Made by a program: the position numbers and the translations under genes. 64,000 nt of DNA. It comes from Citrobacter arsenatis (GTDB lineage Bacteria > Pseudomonadota > Gammaproteobacteria > Enterobacterales > Enterobacteriaceae). Of this stretch, positions 17,936 through 26,163 are shown one piece after another; within the stretch, counting starts at the first letter, position 1; each line of letters opens with the position of its first letter. The notes under the pieces were generated by a model. The model did not search any database and was not told where the DNA came from. It saw only the letters and a program-made list of their open reading frames with translations. The DNA is taken from positions 3,410,001-3,474,000 of the forward strand of contig NZ_CP037864.1 in NCBI RefSeq assembly GCF_004353845.1, in the 5' to 3' direction.

Positions 17936-18133
17936 TATACCCTAAATAATTCGAGTTGCAGGAAGGCGGCAAGAGAGAGACAAATTCGTCAGGAACGAAT
18001 TTGACCAGCCAAAGGCTGGCCTCTGGTGAGGGACATGGATGTCCCTCATTAATCCCCGGGAGCGTACTTAAGTACGTGACTGGGGTGAACGAGCGCAGCC
18101 AACGCACATGCAACCTGAAGTATGACGGGTATA
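17936..18133. repeat. ERIC (IRU) element with a ~70-bp internal insert
   Basis: The ends TATACCC (17936-17942) and GGGTATA (18127-18133) and the inner arms (AATTCGAGTTGCAGGAAGG on the left; GTGACTGGGGTGAACGAGCG, GCCAACGCACATGCAAC and GAAGTATGACGGGTATA on the right) match the ERIC consensus as I remember it. A standard element is about 127 bp; this one is 198 bp. The extra ~71 bp lies around 17975-18048 and contains its own hairpins (ACAAATTCGT/ACGAATTTG, CCAGCC/GGCTGG and GAGGGACAT/ATGTCCCTC). It separates the divergent yeiE and yeiH and would be transcribed as a folded leader. Confidence 0.88.
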
Positions 18134-18222
18134 CCACTTATATAGATTAATTATAAATATATAATCAATTTTATTTTTAAACCACTTCGCCGTACTCTTT
18201 TACCCAGATAAAGGAGAAGGAT

Positions 18223-19272
18223 ATGACAGAACTCACCTTGCAGACTCATCGTCGTACAGCGTGGCATTTTATTCCGGGGCTTGCCCTGAGTGCAGTTATC
18301 ACTGGGGTCGCCTTATGGGGTGGATCTATTCCCGCCGTTGCAGGTGCCGGGTTCAGCGCCCTCACCTTAGCAATCTTGTTAGGGATGGTTCTCGGCAACA
18401 CCGTCTATCCGCACATCTGGAAAAGCTGTGACGGCGGCGTGCTGTTTGCTAAACAACATTTATTACGTCTGGGGATTATCCTCTACGGTTTCCGCCTCAC
18501 CTTCGCGCAAATTGCTGACGTCGGCGTCAGCGGTATCGTGATTGATGTGTTAACGCTAAGCAGTACCTTTATGATTGCCTGCTTCCTGGGACAGAAAGTA
18601 TTTGGTCTGGACCGCCACACCAGTTGGCTGATTGGTGCGGGGAGCAGCATTTGTGGTGCCGCAGCCGTATTGGCAACCGAACCGGTAGTGAAAGCGGAAG
18701 CCAGTAAGGTTACCGTCGCTGTCGCCACCGTGGTGATCTTCGGTACTATCGCTATCTTCCTGTATCCGGCGATGTATCCGCTGCTGGCCCACTGGTTTAG
18801 TCCAGAAACCTACGGCATTTACATTGGCTCCACCATGCATGAAGTGGCACAGGTAGTGGCTGCCGGGCACGCTATTAATCCGGATGCGGAAAACGCCGCG
18901 GTTATTGCCAAAATGCTGCGCGTCATGATGCTGGCACCGTTCCTCATCCTCCTGGCCGCTCGCGTTAAACAACTGTCTCCGGCCACGGGCGGTGAGAAGA
19001 GCAAAATCACCATTCCATGGTTTGCCATCCTGTTCATTGTGGTCGCGATTTTTAACTCGTTCCACCTGCTGCCGCAGTCGGTAGTGAACATGCTGGTAAC
19101 GCTGGATACCATTTTGCTGGCAATGGCGATGGCTGCTCTGGGGCTGACCACTCACGTTAGCGCGCTGAAAAAAGCCGGCGCCAAACCGTTACTGATGGCC
19201 CTGCTGCTGTTTGTCTGGTTGATTGTCGGTGGTGGTGCGATTAACGTCGCTGTTCACGCCCTGATGGCATAA
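18223..19272 (+). CDS. yeiH: YeiH, putative sulfate exporter family membrane protein
   Basis: A 349-aa polytopic inner-membrane protein of the UPF0324 (PSE) family, the same length as E. coli YeiH, with about ten transmembrane helices and the conserved GAGSSICGAAAVLATEPVV and GSTMHEVAQVVAAGHAI stretches. Substrate is not proven; the family name suggests sulfate or a related anion. The ATG follows AAGGAGAAGG. It is divergent from the LysR gene yeiE, a common regulator-target arrangement. Confidence 0.9.
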   Translation: MTELTLQTHRRTAWHFIPGLALSAVITGVALWGGSIPAVAGAGFSALTLAILLGMVLGNTVYPHIWKSCDGGVLFAKQHLLRLGIILYGFRLTFAQIADVGVSGIVIDVLTLSSTFMIACFLGQKVFGLDRHTSWLIGAGSSICGAAAVLATEPVVKAEASKVTVAVATVVIFGTIAIFLYPAMYPLLAHWFSPETYGIYIGSTMHEVAQVVAAGHAINPDAENAAVIAKMLRVMMLAPFLILLAARVKQLSPATGGEKSKITIPWFAILFIVVAIFNSFHLLPQSVVNMLVTLDTILLAMAMAALGLTTHVSALKKAGAKPLLMALLLFVWLIVGGGAINVAVHALMA

Positions 19273-19343
19273 ACGATCACGACTCACCTCCATTAACCCG
19301 CTATACTCTCCCTTTTTGTATTTGAGTATGGCGGGTTAAATTT

Positions 19344-20201
19344 ATGAAATATATCGGAGCGCACGTAAGCGCCGCTGGCGGTCTGGCTAACGCCGCTATT
19401 CGAGCCGCAGAAATCGAAGCGACCGCATTCGCCCTGTTCACCAAAAATCAGCGCCAGTGGCGTGCCGCGCCGCTGACCACCGAAATCATTGATGATTTCA
19501 AATCCGCCTGCGAGAAGTATCACTATACTTCCGCCCAGATCCTGCCTCACGACAGTTACCTGATTAACCTCGGTCACCCGGTCAGCGATGCGCTGGAAAA
19601 ATCACGCGATGCGTTTCTTGATGAAATGCAACGCTGTGAGCTGCTGGGCTTATCTCTGCTGAACTTTCACCCGGGCAGCCATTTGATGCAGATCCCGGAA
19701 GATGAATGTCTGGCACGCATTGCCGAATCCATCAACATTGCCCTCGCTCAGACCCAGGGGGTGACGGCAGTTATCGAAAATACCGCCGGACAGGGCAGCA
19801 ATCTTGGCTTTAAATTCGAGCACCTTGCCGCCATTATCGACGGCGTCGAAGATAAATCCCGTGTCGGCGTCTGTATTGATACCTGTCATGCCTTCGCGGC
19901 CGGATACGATCTGCGTTCCATTGAGGAATGCGAAAAGACGTTTGCGGAGTTTGAACGCATTGTCGGCTTCAAGTATCTACGCGGTATGCACCTGAATGAC
20001 GCCAAGAGCGCATTTGGCAGTCGCGTTGACCGACACCACAGCCTGGGTGAAGGCAATATTGGTCACGATGCCTTCCGTTGGATCATGCAGGACAATCGTT
20101 TTGACGGTATTCCACTGGTACTGGAAACCATTAATCCGGACATTTGGGCAGAAGAGATTGCCTGGCTGAAAGCCCAGCAAACAGAAAAAGCGGTGGCCTA
20201 G
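19344..20201 (+). CDS. nfo: Endonuclease IV (AP endonuclease)
   Basis: Nfo cleaves DNA 5' to abasic sites and removes 3' blocking groups in base excision repair. It has 285 aa, as in E. coli. The tri-zinc site is complete: NFHPGSH, ENTAGQGSNLG, CIDTCHAFAAGYD, MHLNDAK, GSRVDRHHSLGEGNIG and LETINPD carry the ligands known from the E. coli structure. It ends 2 bp before yeiI and is probably co-transcribed with it. In E. coli nfo belongs to the SoxRS regulon; I did not identify a Sox box. Confidence 0.97.
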   Translation: MKYIGAHVSAAGGLANAAIRAAEIEATAFALFTKNQRQWRAAPLTTEIIDDFKSACEKYHYTSAQILPHDSYLINLGHPVSDALEKSRDAFLDEMQRCELLGLSLLNFHPGSHLMQIPEDECLARIAESINIALAQTQGVTAVIENTAGQGSNLGFKFEHLAAIIDGVEDKSRVGVCIDTCHAFAAGYDLRSIEECEKTFAEFERIVGFKYLRGMHLNDAKSAFGSRVDRHHSLGEGNIGHDAFRWIMQDNRFDGIPLVLETINPDIWAEEIAWLKAQQTEKAVA

Positions 20202-20203
20202 AC

Positions 20204-21292
20204 ATGAACGACAGGGAAAAGCAGATCCTTAAGATCCTGCGTCGCAATCCGTTGATTCAGCAAAATGAAATCGCCGATATTTTGCAAATCAGCCGTTCAC
20301 GCGTCGCTGCGCATATTATGGATTTGATGCGTAAAGGCATGATCAAAGGTAAAGGTTATATCCTTACCGAACAGGATTATTGCGTGGTTGTTGGGGCAAT
20401 CAATATGGATATTCGTGGTGTTGCAGACATCCACTATCCTCAGGCTGCCTCTAATCCTGGTAGCATTCACTGCTCGGCAGGCGGCGTGGGACGCAACATC
20501 GCCCACAACCTGGCGCTGCTGGGTCGTGACGTCCACTTAATTTCCGCTGTTGGCAGTGATTTCTATGGTGAAACATTGCTGGAACAAACGCGCCAGGCCG
20601 GTGTTAACGTTGCAAGTTGCATACGCCTGCATGGGCATAACACCTCAACCTACCTGTCGATCGCTAATCAGCAGGAAGAGACCGTACTGGCAATTAACGA
20701 TACCCATATCCTGCAACAATTAACGCCGCAACTGCTGAACGGTTCGCGAGATCTGATCCGCCATTCCGGTGTTGTACTGGCAGATTGCAATCTCACCGCC
20801 GAAGCGATTGAGTGGGTCTTTACTATTGCTGATGATATTCCGGTATTCATTGACACCGTTTCAGAGTTCAAAGCGGCAAAAATGAAGACCTGGTTTACGC
20901 GTATTCATACGTTGAAACCCACGCAAAAAGAGCTGGCGATTCTGTGGGGGCAACCTATCCATTCAGATGCGGATCGCCTACTGGCCGTCAATAGTCTCCA
21001 TCAACAGGGAGTAAAACGGATCTTTGTCTGCCTGGAAGATGAATCCGTGTTTTGCAGCGAAAAGGACGGAGAACAGTTTTTACTGACGCCTCCCGAGCAT
21101 ACGGTTGTTGACAGTTTTGGCGCCGATGACGCTTTTATGGCGGGATTACTGTACAGCTTTCTGGAAGGGAGCGAATTTCGTGAAAGCGCTCACTTTGCCA
21201 TGGCCTGCGCGGCGCTATCGCGAGCCAGCATCAGCATCAACAACCCAACGCTCTCGGCAGATAACGCCTTGTATTTACTACAAACAGCTTAA
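20204..21292 (+). CDS. yeiI: YeiI, PfkB-family sugar kinase with N-terminal HTH
   Basis: A 362-aa cytoplasmic protein, the E. coli length from this ATG, 2 bp after the nfo stop; a longer reading would run back into nfo and is unlikely. Residues 1-60 are a winged HTH (EIADILQISRSRVAAHIMDLM), and the rest is a PfkB/ribokinase-type kinase with GAINMDIRG and GGVGRNIAHNL. The anion-hole motif is GADDAF where most relatives have GAGD, so the catalytic Asp remains but the loop differs. It resembles PsuK in plan, and a nucleoside or sugar substrate is likely but unproven. Confidence 0.9.
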   Translation: MNDREKQILKILRRNPLIQQNEIADILQISRSRVAAHIMDLMRKGMIKGKGYILTEQDYCVVVGAINMDIRGVADIHYPQAASNPGSIHCSAGGVGRNIAHNLALLGRDVHLISAVGSDFYGETLLEQTRQAGVNVASCIRLHGHNTSTYLSIANQQEETVLAINDTHILQQLTPQLLNGSRDLIRHSGVVLADCNLTAEAIEWVFTIADDIPVFIDTVSEFKAAKMKTWFTRIHTLKPTQKELAILWGQPIHSDADRLLAVNSLHQQGVKRIFVCLEDESVFCSEKDGEQFLLTPPEHTVVDSFGADDAFMAGLLYSFLEGSEFRESAHFAMACAALSRASISINNPTLSADNALYLLQTA

Positions 21293-21298
21293 ATGTCA

Positions 21299-21377
21299 TG
21301 CCGGATGGCGCTACGCTTATCCGGCCTACATGTGACTACCGTCGTAGGACGGATAAGGCGTAGCCGCCATCCGGCAA
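21299..21377. repeat. REP pair (BIME) between yeiI and psuT
   Basis: Two oppositely oriented REP units, 21300-21330 (GCCGGATGGCGCTACGCTTA...) and 21344-21376 (...GCGTAGCCGCCATCCGGCA), are separated by a short linker. They lie between convergent genes and may serve as the shared 3' boundary. The K-12 block nupX-rihB-yeiL would fall exactly here but is absent. Confidence 0.88.
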
Positions 21378-21385
21378 TACTTCGG

Positions 21386-22636
21386 TTACGCTAAACCGAT
21401 AAAGAAACCGGCTATGGTGGCGCTCATCAGGTTTGACAACGTTGCTGCTGCCAGCGCCCGCATTCCAAGCTGTGCGATTTCCGGAGCACGCTGTGGTGCT
21501 ATCGCCGAAAATGCCCCGACCACAACGCCAATCGACCCAAAGTTAGCGAACCCGCACAGTGCAAACGAGATAATCGCAATGGTCTTCACATCCAGCGTCC
21601 CGCCGGTTTGCAGATACGGCGAGAAGTTGAGATAGGCGACAAACTCGTTGATTGCCAGCTTCTGACCAATCAGGCTACCTGCCAGCGTCGCATCGCTCCA
21701 GTCCACGCCCATAATCCACGCCAGCGGGGCTAATACATAGCCAAAGATCCCTTCCAGAGTCGCGTGACCAAAACCAAACCAACCGCCAATCCCGCCGATA
21801 ATGCCGTTAATCAGCGCAATAATGGCAACAAATGCCATCACTACCGTCGCCACGCCTGCGGCAATTTTCAGCCCGGTCATCGCCCCGCTCGCCGCTGCTT
21901 CAATGATGCTTTTCGGCGGCGTTTCAGTAAATGACAGATTCTCAAAGGTGACGCGAGATTCTTCAGTTGCCGGACTCAGCATACGGGCGAACAAAATACC
22001 GCCAGGGATTGCCATCAACGATGCCGCCAACAGATAGTCAATCGGAACGCCCATTCCAGCGTAACCAATCATCATTGAGCCAGCAATCGAGGCCATCCCA
22101 CTACAGATAGCGGTAAACAGCTCATTGCGATTCAGCCGGTCAATAAACGGTTTCACAATTGCCGGGATCTCGTTTTGTCCGAGGAAAATCGTGGTTACTG
22201 CGACAAATGACTCGATCTTACTGATGTTCAGCGCTTTCTGGAAAATACCGCCGAGGATGCGGATCAACAGCCCCATCACGCCAATGTAGTAGAGCAGACT
22301 GATCAGTGCGGTGACAAAAATGATAGCCGGGAGCACACGAAAGGCGAAGATAAACCCGGCACCGTCAAACAGCACATCCATTTTTGGCCCAACCAGGGAG
22401 CCAAAGATAAATGCGCTTCCCGCATCACTATACGACATCACCTTATGGACGCCGAGCGCAGCCTGTTCAACCAGCCATTTTCCCGGCGGGAAATACAGCA
22501 TAATGCCGCCGATTGCGATTTGCAGCACCAGCGCAGCGCCGACCGTGCGCAGACTAATACGCTTTTTATTTACTGACAGCAGAAACGCGATGGCCAGTAA
22601 TACCACCATACCCACAACACTTCTCATTATATCCAT
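21386..22636 (-). CDS. psuT: Pseudouridine transporter PsuT (NupC-type)
   Basis: A 416-aa concentrative nucleoside transporter of the inner membrane, with family motifs GSLVGPKMDVLFDGAGFIF, FLGQNEIPAIVKPFI and LCGFANFGSIG. K-12 has two close relatives of equal length, NupX and PsuT (YeiM). The opening MDIMRSVVGMVVLLAIAFLL, LYFPPGKW and EQAALGVHKVMSYSDAG fit PsuT better as I recall them, and the gene follows psuKG, so I call psuT. It takes up pseudouridine for PsuK/PsuG. Confidence 0.85.
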   Translation of the reverse strand: MDIMRSVVGMVVLLAIAFLLSVNKKRISLRTVGAALVLQIAIGGIMLYFPPGKWLVEQAALGVHKVMSYSDAGSAFIFGSLVGPKMDVLFDGAGFIFAFRVLPAIIFVTALISLLYYIGVMGLLIRILGGIFQKALNISKIESFVAVTTIFLGQNEIPAIVKPFIDRLNRNELFTAICSGMASIAGSMMIGYAGMGVPIDYLLAASLMAIPGGILFARMLSPATEESRVTFENLSFTETPPKSIIEAAASGAMTGLKIAAGVATVVMAFVAIIALINGIIGGIGGWFGFGHATLEGIFGYVLAPLAWIMGVDWSDATLAGSLIGQKLAINEFVAYLNFSPYLQTGGTLDVKTIAIISFALCGFANFGSIGVVVGAFSAIAPQRAPEIAQLGMRALAAATLSNLMSATIAGFFIGLA

Positions 22637-22732
22637 AATGAAATTCCCTTCATGCCAGGAAACCCGGCGTTATCGCCAGGTTTTGGTAGGTTTGATATTC
22701 GCGGGCGACCGCATTCTGCCCGGAAAATTCTG

Positions 22733-23668
22733 TCAGGCGAGGCGCTGATACTCCTTCGCAATTTCACAGGCCAGTACCGCGTTGTTGAACACCAGCTGAA
22801 TATTTGATTTCAGGCTGTCACCACCGGTCAGCTCCGCAACTCGCGCCAGCAGGAACGGCGTACTCTCTTTGCCCACAACCCCCTGCTCTTCCGCTTCTTT
22901 TACCGCGCGGTCGATTGCCGCATTAATTTTCTCTTCAGCCATCGCAAACTGTTCTGGGATTGGATTTGCAACAACCAAACCACCGTCGAGACCCGTTTGC
23001 CATTTCACCGCCATGGCGCGGGCAATCTCTTTGGCGCTGTCCAGACGGATACTGACCTCAAACGGACTGGTACGGCAGAAAAATGCCGGCAACGCGTTGG
23101 TTTGATATCCGATTAACGGCACGCCAAAGGTTTCTAAATATTCGGTCGTTAAACCGAGATCAAGAATAGATTTCGCCCCCGCACAAATTACCGTGACATT
23201 GGTATGAGCCAGTTCTTGTAGATCCGCAGAAATATCAAAGGTATGTTCAGCACCACGATGAACACCACCAATGCCTCCCGTTGCAAATACTTTAATTCCA
23301 GCCAGTGCGGCAATAATCATGGTTGAGGCAACAGTCGTTGCACCATTTTTTCCTGCCGCGACGACAAACGGTAAATCACGACGACTTACTTTAGTAACGC
23401 TATGACCTTCTCTTCCAAGCAACTCAATTTCATCTTTGCTTAAACCCACTTTCATTACCCCACCAATAATGGCAATGGTCGCAGGAACAGCACCGTGCTT
23501 ACGAATAGTTTCTTCTACTTCGATCGCTGTCTGAGCGTTCTGCGGAAACGGCATACCATGGGAAATAATGGTTGATTCAAGTGCAACAATTGGTTTTTTA
23601 CTGTTTAGTGCTTCCTGTACTTCTGGAGATATTTGTAATAATTCAGAGGAAAGAGTTAATTCAGACAT
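22733..23668 (-). CDS. psuG: Pseudouridine-5'-phosphate glycosidase PsuG
   Basis: PsuG splits pseudouridine 5'-phosphate into uracil and ribose 5-phosphate, breaking the C-C glycosidic bond. The protein is 311 aa (E. coli 312) and of the IndA/PsuG family, with VALESTIISHGMPFPQNA near the N-terminus and FATGGIGGVHRGAEHTFD and VCAGAKSILDLGLTTE in the active-site half. The start overlaps the end of psuK by 13 bp, indicating coupled translation. psuT follows after 96 bp. Confidence 0.96.
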   Translation of the reverse strand: MSELTLSSELLQISPEVQEALNSKKPIVALESTIISHGMPFPQNAQTAIEVEETIRKHGAVPATIAIIGGVMKVGLSKDEIELLGREGHSVTKVSRRDLPFVVAAGKNGATTVASTMIIAALAGIKVFATGGIGGVHRGAEHTFDISADLQELAHTNVTVICAGAKSILDLGLTTEYLETFGVPLIGYQTNALPAFFCRTSPFEVSIRLDSAKEIARAMAVKWQTGLDGGLVVANPIPEQFAMAEEKINAAIDRAVKEAEEQGVVGKESTPFLLARVAELTGGDSLKSNIQLVFNNAVLACEIAKEYQRLA

Positions 23669-24597
23669 TCTGTGTTCTCCACTATTGAGCTAACATTCGC
23701 AACAGACAAATCAGGGTTATTGGTATATTCACAGGCTAACGCCATTGATGAACAACCCTGAGCAAATCGAACCGAATCAATAAAGGGCATCCCGTCCAGC
23801 CAGCAAGAAGCCAGACCAGCCATCATCGCATCGCCAGCCCCGGTAACATTAATGACGTGCGTTTTAATCGGCGGCGACCAACCACGATTCCCCGCAATAT
23901 CACTGTAATAAACACCGTCACCGCCCATGCTGAGCACCAGCCTATTTAAGCCGCGATCGTGAAACCACGCGGCGACTTTGCCAACGTCATCACGCCCGGA
24001 GAGCGCAATACCACTCAGCGTTTCGGCTTCAAGGCGGTTTGGTTTGAGGGTGTGAATTTGTCCCAGACGCTCGCGAATTTTGACGCACTTCCATGCCGAC
24101 ACCGGGTCAACAAACACCGGAACATCCCCGGCATTTTCCAGCACCCATGCCATGGCGTCTTCGCTGATATTGCAATCGGCGACGATCACTTTCGCCTGCC
24201 GAATAAAATCATGATGCTGTGATAAAAATGCTGCAGAAATATGTTCAGTAATGCTCATGTCATTAATGGCAACCAACATTTCACCGGTGTTATCAAGTAG
24301 CGATAAATAACTGGATGTATTCTCTCCGGGAACGATAAGACACTTATCAACATGTACTCCGGATTGATTGGTTTGCGCCAATAACGATTGCCCATAAAAA
24401 TCATTACCAACCGCCGTTAGCAACCAGGAATTTTTCCCAAGTAACGCGAGATTATGTGCAATATTGCGGCCTACTCCGCCGGGAGTGAATTTTATCTTCC
24501 CTGGGTTAGAATCCGCATAATTTAGAGAAGCATGCGAACACCCGGCAATATCCATATTGGCCGAGCCAATAGTTACTATGTATTCCTTTTCACGCAT
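23656..24597 (-). CDS. psuK: Pseudouridine kinase PsuK
   Basis: A PfkB-family kinase that phosphorylates pseudouridine to the 5'-phosphate, the substrate of PsuG. It has 313 aa from the ATG at 24597, which has AGGGGA upstream; a longer reading adds 20 residues without support. Motifs: GGVGRNIAHNLALLG and the catalytic loop NVTGAGDAMMAGL. First gene of psuKGT. The promoter region holds repeated TGTTCAT words that may bind an unknown regulator. Confidence 0.95.
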   Translation of the reverse strand: MREKEYIVTIGSANMDIAGCSHASLNYADSNPGKIKFTPGGVGRNIAHNLALLGKNSWLLTAVGNDFYGQSLLAQTNQSGVHVDKCLIVPGENTSSYLSLLDNTGEMLVAINDMSITEHISAAFLSQHHDFIRQAKVIVADCNISEDAMAWVLENAGDVPVFVDPVSAWKCVKIRERLGQIHTLKPNRLEAETLSGIALSGRDDVGKVAAWFHDRGLNRLVLSMGGDGVYYSDIAGNRGWSPPIKTHVINVTGAGDAMMAGLASCWLDGMPFIDSVRFAQGCSSMALACEYTNNPDLSVANVSSIVENTECLN

Positions 24598-24899
24598 AGC
24601 ACGTCCCCTGGCAATTAATTTGCCATAAATGAGTTCGTTAAAAATAATCAACGCCACACAACAAACTATTAGAGCAAATGTTCATTATCAAACATGTGTT
24701 CATAGTAAGCGTGTTTTTGATAAAGTAAATCCATCTACAAGATCTAAAATCAATAGATATGAACAGAATCACAATTTTTTATAGATACAGTTTGTCAGGG
24801 GGAGAGAAAATGAGAGGTAGTACACAAATTAAGCAGAATGAAAAGCATCACCCCGCCATAACCGGAGATTTTTCAGATGCGCAGGTGAACAGGCGAATA
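24598..24899. promoter_or_regulatory. Upstream region of psuKGT with TGTTCAT repeats
   Basis: This AT-rich gap holds the psuK promoter (minus strand) and the 3' end region of the LysR gene. TGTTCAT occurs in direct repeat at 24679-24685 and 24697-24703 and inverted at 24759-24765. A further imperfect dyad, TTATCAAACA...TGTTTTTGATAA, spans about 24685-24722. No CRP consensus was found, and no terminator is clear for the LysR gene. Confidence 0.4.
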
Positions 24900-25811
24900 T
24901 CAGGTAAGCGAAACCAGGTCCTCCGGCATATGGTTGTACAAAATCCGCCAGAAGTGCTCAGCGGTTTTATTCAAACGGGTATCCATGCGGTAAATATAGG
25001 CCTGAATGGGCACCATCAGTTCCGGCGTATCCAGACAAATCAGGCGCTTACCGCGCAGTTCGTTCACGATAGTCCACGCCGGTAGCCAGGCGATACCATG
25101 CCCATCCAATGCCATATTTTTCAATAGCTCACTCATCGAGGACATAAACAGCGTACGGGCTGAAATACCGCCCACTTCCGCAAGATGACGGTTTACCAAT
25201 CTTCCCATGTAGGATGTGCTGGTATAATTCAAAATCGGTACCTGCGGCTGATGAATATCAAACAACGCCTTCCCCTGCGCATCCGTTGCACAAACGGGAT
25301 ACAGCTCAGATTCAAAAACCTTCAAACCGCAGAAAGGCGACTGCATTAAATCTTCATCCCGAAAGGAGATAATAAAATCGCTTTTCCCCTCGCGTAGCGT
25401 ATTCACCGCCTGGACAACATCAATCGCTTCGACGTGCCAGACAAACTCCTCCCCCCAGGCCGCCATTGAGTGCACCAATCTGGGCAACATCGTCAGCGAC
25501 AAAGAATGGGCTGCCGCTATTTTGATATTGGGTACCCCAAGCAGGTTGTGCCCGCTTAGCTCATCGAGATTGCATTCCAGCTGTTGCAGCAGGCTACGGG
25601 TTTGCGAATGGAATAGCTTGCCCTCCTCCGTGAGTTGCAGTGGGGTCGTCGTGCGATCAAAAAGCAGCACACCCACGGCGGATTCGAGCGCTTTGATCCG
25701 CCGGCTAAATGCGGGTTGGGATATGTTGCGCTCCTCAGCAGCCTGGGAAAAATGACGACACGCCTCCAGCGTCAAAAAGTCATATAACCATTTTGTCTCA
25801 ATATTTTTCAT
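24900..25811 (-). CDS. LysR-family regulator, HypT (YjiE)-like
   Basis: A 303-aa LysR regulator from the ATG at 25811; a start ten codons upstream is possible. It closely resembles E. coli HypT (YjiE/QseD), the hypochlorite-responsive regulator: KNIETKWLYDFLTLE, SQPAFSRRIKALE, IKIAAAHSLSLTMLP and SSMSELLK. HypT is activated by oxidation of Met123, Met206 and Met230, and the matching positions here are all Met (M116, M202, M226). It is divergent from a racemase-transporter pair, which it probably controls. It could be a paralogue or a relocated hypT; the rest of the genome is needed to tell. Confidence 0.82.
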   Translation of the reverse strand: MKNIETKWLYDFLTLEACRHFSQAAEERNISQPAFSRRIKALESAVGVLLFDRTTTPLQLTEEGKLFHSQTRSLLQQLECNLDELSGHNLLGVPNIKIAAAHSLSLTMLPRLVHSMAAWGEEFVWHVEAIDVVQAVNTLREGKSDFIISFRDEDLMQSPFCGLKVFESELYPVCATDAQGKALFDIHQPQVPILNYTSTSYMGRLVNRHLAEVGGISARTLFMSSMSELLKNMALDGHGIAWLPAWTIVNELRGKRLICLDTPELMVPIQAYIYRMDTRLNKTAEHFWRILYNHMPEDLVSLT

Positions 25812-26028
25812 AGCTGCCACGCGGATATTTAAATATGCCAATGAGTCTTAAGCATCATGCCTGAATATTTCCACAGATAACATTCATCATCAGCATCTGG
25901 TGATTCGTTTTTTGCATCAAGGCTTCGTTTTTAACATTACCCTGTCTCCCTCTCCTTCGACCGCGACCGCTTTTCTGCCGCGTACCATCAGGTCTCTGGC
26001 TGAATACCGGTCTGCTGAGGTGACAAAA

Positions 26029-26052
26029 GAAACCGCAACCATGCGGTTTTTG
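26029..26052 (+). terminator. Attenuator-like hairpin in the racemase leader
   Basis: AACCGCA (26031-26037) and TGCGGTT (26042-26048) form a 7-bp stem with an ACCA loop followed by TTTGC on the plus strand. No gene ends upstream on that strand: the region from 25812 is the divergent promoter gap. It therefore looks like a terminator inside the leader of the racemase operon or the end of a short RNA. The other 300 bp of the gap show a pyrimidine-rich tract (25940-25960) and no supported gene. Confidence 0.45.
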
Positions 26053-26163
26053 CATTGAACCAAACATTATTGCATTTCTCCTCACGCTTCACTGCTGTTA
26101 AACATTTCCAGCAGATACAACGTAGCTCTGAATATTAATCATCGGTGAATTGAGGTATATATC

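Noticed and set aside
17936..18133. A miniature insertion sequence or CRISPR-like unit between yeiE and yeiH
   Set aside because: No regular repeat-spacer pattern and no target duplication typical of an IS; the ends and arms fit ERIC.
18556..19155. A 199-codon minus-strand open frame
   Set aside because: It is antisense to yeiH, His/Gln-rich in the way typical of shadow frames, and lacks a ribosome binding site.
24759..25085. A 108-codon plus-strand frame with a GGGGGAG ribosome-binding-like site inside
   Set aside because: Most of it is antisense to the HypT-like LysR gene. The upstream site is suggestive, but the peptide matches nothing and its codon use follows the opposite strand.
25855..26085. 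A 76-codon minus-strand frame in the LysR-racemase gap (MQKPHGCGFFCH...)
   Set aside because: It overlaps the attenuator-like hairpin, is Arg/Gly-rich and has no recognised family. I considered a leader peptide but could not support it.
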